A stretch of 64,000 bases of DNA from Roseateles_E cavernae (lineage in GTDB: Bacteria > Pseudomonadota > Gammaproteobacteria > Burkholderiales > Burkholderiaceae_C), in NCBI RefSeq assembly GCF_040187885.1, contig NZ_JBDPLH010000001.1:1378819-1442818 (forward strand), written 5' to 3'. Positions 1-8,303 of this stretch are shown here, piece after piece. Below the pieces are notes generated by a model. That model made no database searches. It was given only the letters and a program-made list of their open reading frames with translations, and had not been told where the DNA came from. The number at the start of each line of letters is the position of its first letter. The first letter of the stretch is position 1. Made by a program: the position numbers and the translations under genes.

Positions 1-836
1 TCCAGCGGCGTGTCGGGCGGCAGCAGCGGGTTGTTCAGCACGAACCAGCGCCGCTGGTCGAGGCGGGCGCGCGCCAGCTGGGGACCGATACGCTGCTCGA
101 ACAGCGCGACAAAGCTGCCGTCGGCCAGCGCGAGCTCCCAGCCCCGGCGCAGCCGCTCGGCCAGCTCGGGCCGCTTGGGGCTGACGAAAAAATAGAAGGC
201 CGAGGGGTAGGCGATGGCCCAGCGCTGCAGCACGGCCAGCCCCGGATGGGCATCGGCAATCGGATAGACCTCGATGGCGCCGAGCGCAAAGGTGTCGATG
301 CGCTGGCGCCGCAGCAGCTCGGCAAAGGCCGCCAGCCTGGGCATGCGCTCGACCCGCCAGCCATTGGCCAGCAGGATCTGGCTGTCGGGCCAGTCGCTGA
401 CCTGGCCGTGGCGCAGCTGCTCCGGCTGCTCCAGCGCATCGAGCTCGGCCGCACGGCCGGCCAGCACCACCGGCAGGCGCACGCCCAGCAGGCCGCGATA
501 CAGGCAGACCCGCAGCGCCAGGCCCTGGGCTTCGCGCTCGGTCGAGCTCATCGAGCTCAGCACATCGACCGCGCCGGCCTGCAGCTGCAAGAAGGCGCGG
601 TTCTGTGTCACGACCTCGGTGGCCTGCAGGGCGTAGTCGCCGTGGCTGGGCCGGGTCTTGTCGAGCAGCAGCTGCAAGACCTCGAGCTCGTAGGTGATGA
701 CGTGGCTGCTCTGCTGCTGGGCCAGCGCATGGCGTATCGGCTGGGCGGTGGCGAGGCCGGCGCACAGCGCCAGCCACAGCGCGATGATCAGCGGCCGGGC
801 CGCCGGGGTGGGGTGATGCGTAGGGGCTGAAGCCAT
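1..836 (-). CDS. Periplasmic solute-binding-like protein, 3' end beyond the window
   Basis: The frame is open from an ATG at 836 to the window edge, about 278 codons, so the C-terminus is missing. Residues 16-32 form a hydrophobic signal sequence ending in an Ala-rich site (LATAQ), which predicts export to the periplasm. The remainder resembles the family 3 solute-binding fold used by single, transporter-less proteins common in Burkholderiales; a 'YPSAFYFFVSPKRPELAERL' stretch near the end is typical of their second lobe. No permease or ATPase gene is next to it, so a transport role is only an inference. No clear Shine-Dalgarno sequence precedes the start. A second protein of the same general class lies at 15662. 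Confidence 0.7.
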   Translation of the reverse strand, partial: MASAPTHHPTPAARPLIIALWLALCAGLATAQPIRHALAQQQSSHVITYELEVLQLLLDKTRPSHGDYALQATEVVTQNRAFLQLQAGAVDVLSSMSSTEREAQGLALRVCLYRGLLGVRLPVVLAGRAAELDALEQPEQLRHGQVSDWPDSQILLANGWRVERMPRLAAFAELLRRQRIDTFALGAIEVYPIADAHPGLAVLQRWAIAYPSAFYFFVSPKRPELAERLRRGWELALADGSFVALFEQRIGPQLARARLDQRRWFVLNNPLLPPDTPL

Positions 837-972
837 CGGTTCGGGGCACTGATGCAGCGATTGTGAACCCGGGCCGGGATTTCCTGCAGCGGCCGGTGGT
901 CGGCATGCGGCGAGAATCGCAGCCCAGCAGCGCCAGCGTCGACGGCGCGAGAGCGATGGATGATGGCTGAGC

Positions 973-2061
973 ATGCACCCGAGCGAACTTGCGGCTGAGA
1001 ACCAGGCCCTGCGCCAGCAGTTGGAAGACTTGCTGCGCGAGGCCCGTGCCAACGAGGACAAGATGCGCCGCTTCGACCAGCTGGAGCACCGGCTGATCGC
1101 GGCCGGCTCGCTGGGCGAGCTGCTGCGCCTGTTGCTGCTGGAGTACCGGCCGGTGTTCGGCATCGAGTTCGTCGGCCTGACCCTGCTGGACACCCAGCTG
1201 GAGATCCGCAGCATCCTGGACGCCGAGCTGCATGAGGCCACCGCGCTGCCCGGCCTGCAGCTGCCGCCCACGCTGCAGGCGCTCGATGCGCTGGGTCTGG
1301 ATCAGCGGCCCTGGCTGGGTGCCTACGACGCCATCCTGCACGGCGCCCTGTTCGGCACGGCGCCGGGCATCGCCTCGGTGGCGCTGTTGCCGCTGAGCCG
1401 GCGCGGCCAGCTGATCGGCTGCCTGCAGTTCGGCAGCAGCGATGCGGCGCGCTACAACAGCGGGGCCGGCACCAAGTTCCTGGAGCGCCTGGCGGCGATC
1501 GCCTCGGTCTGCCTGGAGAGCGCGCTGAACCAGGAGCGTGTCAAGCGGGCCGGCCTGACCGATGTGCTGACCGGCGTGCACAACCGGCGCTATTTCGAGC
1601 ACCGCTGCCAGATCGAGATCAGCCAGGCGCGCCGCCACAGCCAGGCCCTGGCCTGCCTGTTCCTCGACATCGATCATTTCAAGCCGGTCAACGACAGCCA
1701 CGGCCATGCCGCCGGCGATGCGGTGCTGCGCGCGGTGGGGCTGATGATCCAGGGCCAGCTGCGCGCCGGTGACACGGTGGCGCGCTGGGGTGGTGAGGAA
1801 TTCGTCGTGCTGCTGCCGCGCACACCGGCCGCCGCCGCCCGCGAGGTGGCCGAGCGCATCCGCCAGCGCATCGCCGATCAGCGCCTGCCGGTGGGGGGTG
1901 GGGTCGAGCTGGCGGTGACGGTCTCGATCGGCCTGGCCATGCTCGAGCTTGCGGGCCCGCCGGAGGCTGCGCCGCTGCTGCAGGCGGCCGATGCCGCGCT
2001 CTACCGCGCCAAGCAGGGCGGGCGCAACCAGGTGGTCGGGGCGAGCGACCCGCCGCGCTGA
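973..2061 (+). CDS. Diguanylate cyclase with N-terminal DUF484/GAF-like domain
   Basis: This 362-residue cytosolic protein should make cyclic-di-GMP from two GTP. A short coiled-coil start (about residues 5-40) is followed by a DUF484/GAF-like sensor region (about 40-185) and a GGDEF domain (about 190-355). The catalytic signature GGEEF is at residues 273-277, and an RAGD inhibitory site sits five residues before it (264-267), so product inhibition is expected. There are no membrane segments. It is divergent from the solute-binding protein at 836 and convergent with a hydrolase. What the GAF-like part senses cannot be read from the sequence. Confidence 0.9.
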   Translation: MHPSELAAENQALRQQLEDLLREARANEDKMRRFDQLEHRLIAAGSLGELLRLLLLEYRPVFGIEFVGLTLLDTQLEIRSILDAELHEATALPGLQLPPTLQALDALGLDQRPWLGAYDAILHGALFGTAPGIASVALLPLSRRGQLIGCLQFGSSDAARYNSGAGTKFLERLAAIASVCLESALNQERVKRAGLTDVLTGVHNRRYFEHRCQIEISQARRHSQALACLFLDIDHFKPVNDSHGHAAGDAVLRAVGLMIQGQLRAGDTVARWGGEEFVVLLPRTPAAAAREVAERIRQRIADQRLPVGGGVELAVTVSIGLAMLELAGPPEAAPLLQAADAALYRAKQGGRNQVVGASDPPR

Positions 2062-2066
2062 GCGGC

Positions 2067-2891
2067 TCAGGCGCCGGCTTCTTGCAGCAGGGCCAGGGTC
2101 TGGGCGATCACGGCCTCGGCCTGGTCCTTGTGCGGCGCATGGCCGCAATCCGGCAGCGCAAGCAGCCGGGTCGGCGCATGGAGGCGGCGTATCGCCTCGA
2201 TCTGCGCCAGCGTCGCGTACTCGTCGTCCACACCTTGCAGCGCCAGCACCGGGCAGGCCAGCGTCCTCAGATCGGCCTCGATATTCCAGCCGCCCTCGAA
2301 GCCCGGCCGCAGCCAGGCATCGTTCCAGCCATAGAAGGCCGAGTCGGTATCGGCATGGTGGCGCCCCAGTGCGGCCTTCAGCGCGCTGGGCTGCTGCTCG
2401 TAGGCCGTCTTGGCGGCACGCAGGCCGGTGATCGTGATCGGCTCGACAAAGAGATGCGGCGCCAGCGCCGCCAGCGCGCGCGCGCGCGCCGGAAAATAGG
2501 CGGCAAACAGCAAGGCCAGCGAGGCGCCGTCGCTGTGGCCGAACAGGAACAGCGCTTCGCGCTGCAGCCCCAGCGCATCGAAATAGGCCGGCAGCAGCCC
2601 ACGCGCCTGGCGCTGCAGATAGTCCTGCGGCCAGGGCTCGGTGCGCGGCGTGCTGCGCCCGTAGCCGGGGCGCGAGAACAGCAGGCCGCGGCAGCCGGCC
2701 GCCTCGCACAGGCGCTGCGGAAAGTCCTTCCACTGCGACAGCGAGCCCAGGCCCTCGTGCAGGAACACGATCAGCGGGCGCGGCTCGGCGCCGGGTCCGG
2801 GGTTTGACTGGGTATGGAGCCACTGGGACTCGATCTGGATCTCGCGGCCCTCAAGGCGCAGCGGCTGCAGGAAGATGTCGGTGCGGTGCAT
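2067..2891 (-). CDS. Alpha/beta hydrolase
   Basis: A 274-residue soluble alpha/beta hydrolase. The oxyanion region 'FLHEGLGS' is followed by the nucleophile elbow GHSDG and, near the C-terminus, by an acid (GVDDE) and a histidine (DCGHAPH), giving a complete Ser-Asp-His triad. The family includes MenH-like and ester- or C-C-bond hydrolases, so the substrate is unknown. An upstream in-frame extension exists, but the ATG at 2891 fits the fold and is preceded at 6 nt by a -10-like hexamer, CACAAT. The gene is divergent from the AsmA-like gene. Confidence 0.8.
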   Translation of the reverse strand: MHRTDIFLQPLRLEGREIQIESQWLHTQSNPGPGAEPRPLIVFLHEGLGSLSQWKDFPQRLCEAAGCRGLLFSRPGYGRSTPRTEPWPQDYLQRQARGLLPAYFDALGLQREALFLFGHSDGASLALLFAAYFPARARALAALAPHLFVEPITITGLRAAKTAYEQQPSALKAALGRHHADTDSAFYGWNDAWLRPGFEGGWNIEADLRTLACPVLALQGVDDEYATLAQIEAIRRLHAPTRLLALPDCGHAPHKDQAEAVIAQTLALLQEAGA

Positions 2892-2897
2892 GGCCGC

Positions 2898-2903
2898 ATT
2901 GTG
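2898..2903 (-). promoter_or_regulatory. -10-like hexamer of a possible leaderless promoter
   Basis: CACAAT on the minus strand ends exactly 6 nt before the hydrolase ATG at 2891. There is no Shine-Dalgarno sequence, so transcription would start at or beside the start codon. No convincing -35 element is seen. Confidence 0.4.
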
Positions 2904-2907
2904 GGCG

Positions 2908-2913
2908 CTACGA
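2908..2913 (+). promoter_or_regulatory. Possible -10 element for the AsmA-like gene
   Basis: TACGAT on the plus strand would start transcription near 2920, about 33 nt before the preferred GTG start at 2953. It lies beside the oppositely oriented CACAAT box, so the two divergent promoters overlap. Confidence 0.35.
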
Positions 2914-2952
2914 TGGTGGCCCCTCTTTTCCGCTGTTGCCGCTGTTCCCGCC

Positions 2953-4038
2953 GTGACCTCCGCCCGCCGTCGTACCCTTGTTGCTCTTGCCATCGCGCTG
3001 GTCCTGCTGCTGGTTGCCGGCCCTTACCTGGCCGCGTGGCAGCTGCAAACGCGGATCGAGGCCGCGCTGGGGCCGCGCGCGACGCTGGGGGACATCAGCA
3101 TCAGCTGGAGCGGCAGCGTCGAGCTGCGCCAGCTGCGCATCCAGGCGGCGCCGGGCTGGCCGGCCGAGGATGAGTTGCGGGCCGAGCGCGTGCACATCCG
3201 GCCCGATCTGCGCAGCCTGCTGGGCGGACCCTGGCGCGTTGCCAGCGTGACGGTGGAGGGCGGCTATCTGTCCGCGCAGCGCGGCCGCGACGGCCGTTTG
3301 CGCCTGCTGCCGGCCCTGCTCGAGGAGCGCGCCGGCCGGGCTCAGGCGCCCAGTCAAGACCCGACCCCGACCCCGACCCCGGTGATCGAGATCGACGAGA
3401 TCCGCATCGCCGACGGCGGCCTGGCTTTCTTCGACCACTCGGTGCGCCGGCCGGCGCTGCAGCTGCGCATCGAGCAGCTGGCGGCCAGGCTCGGTCCGCT
3501 GCGCTTGCCGGCGCTGGACCAGGCGCTGCAGATCGAGCTTGGCGGTGTCTTCAAGGGCCCGCAGCGTGACGGTCGCATCGAGATCAGCGGCAGCTACACC
3601 CCGGCCAGCCACGATGCCGATCTGCGCGCGCGCTTCAGCGATGTGGACCTGCTGGCGCTGCAGCCCTATCTGCTGAAGGTCGCCGAGGCCGGCGTGCGGC
3701 GCGGCACGCTGGACCTGGACGTTCATGCGACGGTGGTCGGGGAGCGGCTGCGCGCGCCGGGCACGCTGACCTTGACGAATCTGGAGCTGGCCAGCGGCGG
3801 CGGCCCCTTGGCCACCTTTGCCGGCGTGCCGCGCCAGGCGGTGCTGGCCGCGATGACGCGCGACGGCCGTCTGCAGGTGCGCTTCACGCTCGAAGGCCGG
3901 CTCGACGACCCGGCCTTCTCGCTCAACGAGAACCTGGCCACCAAGCTGGCCTCGGGCCTGGCCGAGACGCTGGGCGTCAGCGTCTCCGGCGTGGTCAAGG
4001 GGCTGGGCGGCTTGGTGAAGGGGTTGTTCGGGCGCTGA
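2953..4038 (+). CDS. AsmA/DUF748-like membrane-anchored protein
   Basis: This 361-residue protein has one N-terminal membrane segment (about residues 8-24 from the GTG at 2953) and a long beta-rich domain typical of AsmA/DUF748 proteins, which face the periplasm and are linked to envelope lipid or outer-membrane homeostasis. A Pro-Thr repeat linker lies near residue 138. The C-terminus ends in a Gly/Val/Leu-rich amphipathic stretch. The start is uncertain: an in-frame ATG at 2890 and an earlier start at 2875 would overlap the divergent hydrolase start, whereas 2953 begins immediately before the membrane segment. The specific role is unknown. Confidence 0.72.
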   Translation: MTSARRRTLVALAIALVLLLVAGPYLAAWQLQTRIEAALGPRATLGDISISWSGSVELRQLRIQAAPGWPAEDELRAERVHIRPDLRSLLGGPWRVASVTVEGGYLSAQRGRDGRLRLLPALLEERAGRAQAPSQDPTPTPTPVIEIDEIRIADGGLAFFDHSVRRPALQLRIEQLAARLGPLRLPALDQALQIELGGVFKGPQRDGRIEISGSYTPASHDADLRARFSDVDLLALQPYLLKVAEAGVRRGTLDLDVHATVVGERLRAPGTLTLTNLELASGGGPLATFAGVPRQAVLAAMTRDGRLQVRFTLEGRLDDPAFSLNENLATKLASGLAETLGVSVSGVVKGLGGLVKGLFGR

Positions 4039-4103
4039 GTCGCCGGCGTCTTTCGCCGCAGAATGGCGCTGCATTCGCATTGATCACATGCAGGGAGTAT
4101 GCC

Positions 4104-4418
4104 GTGGCAAATGTCTATATGCCCTTGCAGCTGGCGCCGAGCTCGCTGACCCAGCCCATTCTGTCGAACTGGTCTTTCAATCTGTTCAGCGTCAACCTTG
4201 GCTCCACCTCCAACGCCAAGGTCGAGCAGCAGGTCATTGAGCAGGTCGGCAGCTATGGCAAGCAGATCGGTCACCTGACCGAGGCGCTTGAAGTCGTCAT
4301 CAAGCAGCTGCACCTGCTGGACAGCAAGGCGCTGTCGCAGGACGAACGAGACGCCTTGCTGGTGTTTCTCGGGGACGTGGCGGCTGTCCGCAAGATCAAG
4401 GCCGACGCCAAGACCTAG
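4104..4418 (+). CDS. Small protein of unknown function
   Basis: A 104-residue protein starting at GTG 4104, chosen because AGGGAG lies 7 nt upstream. The N-terminal third is rich in Ser, Leu and Asn without a signal peptide. Residues 30-100 look helical and heptad-like (repeated Val/Leu/Ile with Glu, Lys and Gln), and the tail is basic. I recognise no family. It sits between the AsmA-like gene and a cupin gene on the same strand and may be co-transcribed with the cupin, whose start is only 29 nt downstream. Confidence 0.65.
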   Translation: MANVYMPLQLAPSSLTQPILSNWSFNLFSVNLGSTSNAKVEQQVIEQVGSYGKQIGHLTEALEVVIKQLHLLDSKALSQDERDALLVFLGDVAAVRKIKADAKT

Positions 4419-4446
4419 GTTCCCATCGTCTCAACGGAGTTCCAGC

Positions 4447-4953
4447 GTGACCAAGCCCATCATGAATCTCGACGAACTGGTGTTCAACGATGTCGAGGAG
4501 AACGGCTACTACAGCTCCAGGCGCGCCCAGATCAGCGACCATATCGGCGCCCGCAAGCTGGGCTACAACCTGACGGTGCTGCCGCCCGGCAAGGCGCAGT
4601 GCCCCTTCCACAACCATCATGGCGAGGAAGAGATGTTCCTCTTCCTCGAAGGCGAGGGCGAGCTGCGCTTTGGCGCGCAGCGTTATCCGATCCGAGCGCA
4701 CGATGTGATCGCCTGTCCGACCGGCGGGCCCGAGGTGGCGCATCAGATCATCAACACCGGCACGGTGACCATGCGCTATCTGGCGCTGTCGACTGTGGTC
4801 GATATCGAGACTTGCGAGTACCCGGATTCCAACAAGATCATGATCGGCTCCGGCCGGCGTGGCGAGCCGGGGCTGTGGAAGATGTTTCGCGCGGAAAACA
4901 CGGTCGAGTACTACGACCGCGAGAGCACCGAGCCGCCCGAGCGCGCCGGCTGA
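4447..4953 (+). CDS. Cupin-domain protein
   Basis: A 168-residue cytosolic protein with a single cupin barrel. Motif 1 is visible as 'CPFHNHHGEEEMFLFLEGEG' (residues about 54-73), with the His and Glu metal ligands, and a motif-2 histidine follows in 'GGPEVAHQIINTG'. The start is GTG 4447, with GGAG about 9 nt upstream; an ATG five codons later is an alternative. Cupins of this type are often sugar- or small-molecule-binding proteins or metal-dependent enzymes. No substrate can be deduced from its neighbours. Confidence 0.8.
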   Translation: MTKPIMNLDELVFNDVEENGYYSSRRAQISDHIGARKLGYNLTVLPPGKAQCPFHNHHGEEEMFLFLEGEGELRFGAQRYPIRAHDVIACPTGGPEVAHQIINTGTVTMRYLALSTVVDIETCEYPDSNKIMIGSGRRGEPGLWKMFRAENTVEYYDRESTEPPERAG

Positions 4954-5025
4954 TGCTCTGCGCCCGGGCGCCCGATCCCGGCGCCCTGGCGCTGCGATAC
5001 TCCCCCGATTACCAGGAGTTTCAGC

Positions 5026-5811
5026 GTGGAGACTTTGCATATCGAGGTGGATGGGCGCGGCGTCGCCCAGCTGACGATGACGCGGCCGGAGGTGTTCAAC
5101 GCCTTCAACGAGGCCATGATCAGCGAGATCGGCCAGGGCTTTGACCGCTTGATCGCCGATCCGCGGGTGCGTGTGATCGTGCTGGCCGGGGCCGGCAAGG
5201 CCTTCAGCGCCGGCGCCGACATCCAGTGGATGAAGCGGGCCTCCGAGGCCACGCGGGAGTGGAATCTGGAGGACGCGCGCGGCTTTGCCGGCATGCTGCA
5301 CAAGATCGCGTCCTGCCCCAAGCCGACGATTGCCCGCGTGCAGGGCCTGGCGCTGGGCGGCGGGGTCGGGCTGGCGGTGGCCTGCGATATCGCGGTGGCC
5401 AGCGCGGAGGCCAAGTTCGCGGTCAGCGAGGCGCGCTTCGGCATCCTGCCGGCGGTGATCGGGCCTTATGTGATCAACGCGGTCGGGCCGCGCCAGGCCA
5501 AGCGCCTGGCGCTGACCGCCAGCCGCATCGGCGCCGAGCAGGCGCTGGCGATGGGCATGGTGCACGAGGTCGTGGCGCTGGACGAGCTGGACGGGGCGAT
5601 CAAGCGCTGGGTCGACGAGCTGCTGGCCAATGGCCCGGCGGCCCAGGGCGAGATCAAGGCCTTGTTCGCCGAGCTGGAGGTTGGGCCGGTGACGCCGGCG
5701 GTTCGCGAGCTGACCGCGCAGACGATTTCCCGGGTGCGCATGACGGACGAGGCGCGCGAGGGCTTTGCTGCTTTCCTGGCCAAGCGGCCGGCCGCCTGGA
5801 TTCCCCAATAA
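5026..5811 (+). CDS. Enoyl-CoA hydratase/isomerase family protein (LiuC/AtuE-like)
   Basis: A 261-residue crotonase-fold enzyme expected to hydrate an enoyl-CoA. The oxyanion-hole segment is present ('AFSAGADIQWM'), as is a catalytic Glu in 'AVSEARFGILPAVIGPYV'. The position usually holding the other crotonase Glu is Gly (GGGVGLAV), the pattern I associate with the methylglutaconyl-CoA hydratase/LiuC-AtuE branch rather than with fatty-acid FadB-type hydratases. GTG 5026 is preceded by CCAGGAG. The downstream gene for 3-hydroxyacyl-CoA dehydrogenase starts 11 nt later, so the two probably catalyse successive beta-oxidation-type steps from one operon. Confidence 0.87.
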   Translation: METLHIEVDGRGVAQLTMTRPEVFNAFNEAMISEIGQGFDRLIADPRVRVIVLAGAGKAFSAGADIQWMKRASEATREWNLEDARGFAGMLHKIASCPKPTIARVQGLALGGGVGLAVACDIAVASAEAKFAVSEARFGILPAVIGPYVINAVGPRQAKRLALTASRIGAEQALAMGMVHEVVALDELDGAIKRWVDELLANGPAAQGEIKALFAELEVGPVTPAVRELTAQTISRVRMTDEAREGFAAFLAKRPAAWIPQ

Positions 5812-5822
5812 GGATTGTTGAG

Positions 5823-7358
5823 ATGAGCGAGACGAATCAGATCTGGACCGTGGCCGGCAGCGAGCCGGCGCCGATCGGTGTGGTGGGCGCCGGCATCATG
5901 GGGGCAGGCATCGCCCAGGTGGCGGCCCAGGCCGGCCACGCGGTGAAACTGCTGGATGTGCGCGAGGGGGCGGCGGCGGCGGCGATCGCGGGCATCGCGA
6001 AGGCGCTGGACGGTCTGGTGCTCAAGGGCCGCATGGAGGCCGGCACGCGCGAAGCGGTGCTGGCGCGGCTCAGCCCGGCCACGGCCACCGCCGAGCTGGC
6101 TGATGCGGCGCTGGTGATCGAGGTCATCGTCGAGAAGCTGGAGCCCAAGCAGGCCCTGCTGCGCGAGCTCGATGCGCTGCTGGCGCCGGGCGCCATCATC
6201 GCGACCAATACCTCGTCGATCAGCGTCACCGCGCTGGCCAACGGCATGAAGAACCCGGCCCGTCTGGTGGGCATGCATTTCTTCAACCCGGTGCCGCTGA
6301 TGAAGCTGGTCGAGGTGGTCTGGGGCGCCGAGACCGAGGCCGGCGTGGCGCAGGCGATCTACGAGCTGGCCAAGCGCTGGGGCAAGACGCCGGTGCATGC
6401 GAAGTCCACGCCCGGCTTCATCGTCAACCGCATCGCCCGGCCCTATTACGCCGAGACGCTGGCCCTGCTGCTGGAGCAGGCTGGCACGCCGGCCGAGCTG
6501 GACCGCGCGCTGCGCGGCGCGGGTTTCCGCATGGGGCCTTGCGAGCTGATGGACTTGATCGGCCACGACACCAACTATCTGGTGACCCAGTCGGTCTTTG
6601 ATGCCAACTTCGGCGACAAGCGCTATATGCCCTCGCTGGTGCAGAAGGCCCTGGTCGACGGCGGCCGGCTGGGCCGCAAGGTCGGCAAGGGCTTTTACGA
6701 GGGCTTGCCGGCCCCGGCAACGCCGCTCGATGCGGCCGGTGAGAGCGTGGCGCTGCCGCCGATCAGCGTCGTCGGCCGTGGCGCGCTGGTTGAGCGCCTG
6801 GCCGACTGGCTGGCGCACAAGGGCCTGAGCTTCAGCCGCGGCGAGTCGGCCGACTGGGCCGGCCTGCAGCTCGGCGAGCTGCAGCTGCATCTGACCATGG
6901 GCCATAGCGCGGCCGAGCTGGCGCATCAGCGCAAGCATCCGGAGCTGGGTGTGATGGACTGGCCGGTGGCACCGGACCGCGCCGACGCCCTGGCGCTGGC
7001 CTTTGCGCCACAGGCCAGCGAGGCAGGGCGGGCCCAGGTGGCGGCGCTGTGGCGCAGCCTGGGCTGGCAGCCCCTGGTGCTGCGCGATGTGCCGGGTCTT
7101 GCCGTGGCGCGCACCGTGGCCATGCTGGTCAACGAGGGGGCCGATGCGGTGTGGCAGGGCGTTTGCGACGAGCAGGGCGCCGACCTGGCGATGAAGCTGG
7201 GCGTCAATTACCCGGCCGGGCCTTTCGAGTGGCTGGCCCTGCTGGGCGCGCCCATGGTGGCGACCCTGCTGGACGGGCTGTTCATCGCCTATCGCAGCGA
7301 GCGTTACCGGGTCAGCCCCTTGCTGCAGCAGCAACGCTGGAACGCTGCGTCTTACTGA
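5823..7358 (+). CDS. paaH: 3-hydroxyacyl-CoA dehydrogenase, PaaH type
   Basis: A 511-residue NAD-dependent dehydrogenase oxidising 3-hydroxyacyl-CoA to 3-oxoacyl-CoA. The Rossmann motif 'GVVGAGIMGAGIAQVAAQAG' lies near residue 20. The catalytic region has 'NTSSIS' and 'GMHFFNPVPLMKLVEVV' with the conserved His, followed by 'TPGFIVNR'. A second, diverged C-terminal dehydrogenase domain (about 330-510) gives the length of the PaaH class (3-hydroxyadipyl-CoA dehydrogenase) rather than the 280-residue HbdA class. No other paa genes are nearby, so the physiological substrate is inferred only from length and architecture. Its last 7 bases overlap the convergent hydrolase gene. Confidence 0.85.
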   Translation: MSETNQIWTVAGSEPAPIGVVGAGIMGAGIAQVAAQAGHAVKLLDVREGAAAAAIAGIAKALDGLVLKGRMEAGTREAVLARLSPATATAELADAALVIEVIVEKLEPKQALLRELDALLAPGAIIATNTSSISVTALANGMKNPARLVGMHFFNPVPLMKLVEVVWGAETEAGVAQAIYELAKRWGKTPVHAKSTPGFIVNRIARPYYAETLALLLEQAGTPAELDRALRGAGFRMGPCELMDLIGHDTNYLVTQSVFDANFGDKRYMPSLVQKALVDGGRLGRKVGKGFYEGLPAPATPLDAAGESVALPPISVVGRGALVERLADWLAHKGLSFSRGESADWAGLQLGELQLHLTMGHSAAELAHQRKHPELGVMDWPVAPDRADALALAFAPQASEAGRAQVAALWRSLGWQPLVLRDVPGLAVARTVAMLVNEGADAVWQGVCDEQGADLAMKLGVNYPAGPFEWLALLGAPMVATLLDGLFIAYRSERYRVSPLLQQQRWNAASY

Positions 7359-8212
7359 GGTCGGTGGCCGAACAGCTCGGCCAGCGCCTCGCGGTAAAGC
7401 CCCTGGCCCACCGCATTGGTGTTGTGGTGCGAGCCGCCCTCGACCAGCACAAAGCGCTTGGGCTCGGGCGCGCGCTCAAACAGTGCCCGGCCGAGTTCGG
7501 GCTTGATGACCCGGTCGGCGCTGCCATGCACGATCAGCACCGGCACCTTCAGGCCGCCGATGCGCTCGCCGGCTTCGAAGCGCTGGGTGATCAACGGGCC
7601 CACCGGCAACCAACCCCATTTGTAGCTGCTGGCCACCTCGGGGATGGAGGTGAAGCTGCCCTCGACGATCAGGCCGGCCGCTGCAGTCTGCACCTCGCTG
7701 GCCAGGTTCACCGCGATGGCGCCACCCAGCGAATGGCCGAAGATATAGCGCGGCGAGCGTGGATGCTGCGTCGCCAGCCAGTCCCAGGCGGCCCGCGCGT
7801 CCTCGTAGGCCATGGCCTCGGAGGGCAGCACCTTGCTGCTCTGGCCGAAGCCGCGGTAGTCGATGCCCAGCACCGAGAAACCCAGCTCCTGCATGCGGCG
7901 CATGCGGTTGGCGCTGCCGCGCACATCCCAGCGCGCGCCATGCAGATAGAGCAGCACCGGCGCATCGGCACGCTCGGCCGGTATCCACAGGCCGTGCAGC
8001 TTGACCGGCGCACCGCTGAGCTTGGAGTCGAACGCGATCCACACCTCATCCATGCCCTGGGCCGCCGCCAGCCCGCCGGACCAGGTCCGGTCGCTGGGCT
8101 GAAAGATCCATTCCCGCTGCTTCTCGTCCAGCGTGGCACAACCGCCCAGCAGGGCCAGCGCAGCGAGCGCGCCAAGCAACAGGCGGCGCCAGGAGGGGAT
8201 GGGCAAGGTCAT
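7352..8212 (-). CDS. Alpha/beta hydrolase lipoprotein
   Basis: A 286-residue protein with a lipoprotein signal ending in the lipobox LLGGC (Cys25). The mature part is an alpha/beta hydrolase of the BEM46/YqkD-like group, with oxyanion 'YLHGARWD', nucleophile GHSLGG and C-terminal 'GGSHHNTN' histidines. It should be anchored to an envelope membrane facing the periplasm. ATG 8212 is chosen because the signal peptide begins there; no strong ribosome binding site is visible. The substrate is unknown; esterase or peptidase activity is typical of the family. Confidence 0.82.
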   Translation of the reverse strand: MTLPIPSWRRLLLGALAALALLGGCATLDEKQREWIFQPSDRTWSGGLAAAQGMDEVWIAFDSKLSGAPVKLHGLWIPAERADAPVLLYLHGARWDVRGSANRMRRMQELGFSVLGIDYRGFGQSSKVLPSEAMAYEDARAAWDWLATQHPRSPRYIFGHSLGGAIAVNLASEVQTAAAGLIVEGSFTSIPEVASSYKWGWLPVGPLITQRFEAGERIGGLKVPVLIVHGSADRVIKPELGRALFERAPEPKRFVLVEGGSHHNTNAVGQGLYREALAELFGHRPQ

Positions 8213-8303
8213 TGCGGCAACGGCAGGGTGGACGGCAAGGCTGCAGGATAGGGTAAGCGCGATATCCCCTGCCGGCCCCGGCTCTCTTGGGGTGCCCGGC
8301 CGC

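Noticed and set aside
3360..3382. Short repeated Pro-Thr codons
   Set aside because: A simple linker within the AsmA-like protein, not a functional DNA repeat.
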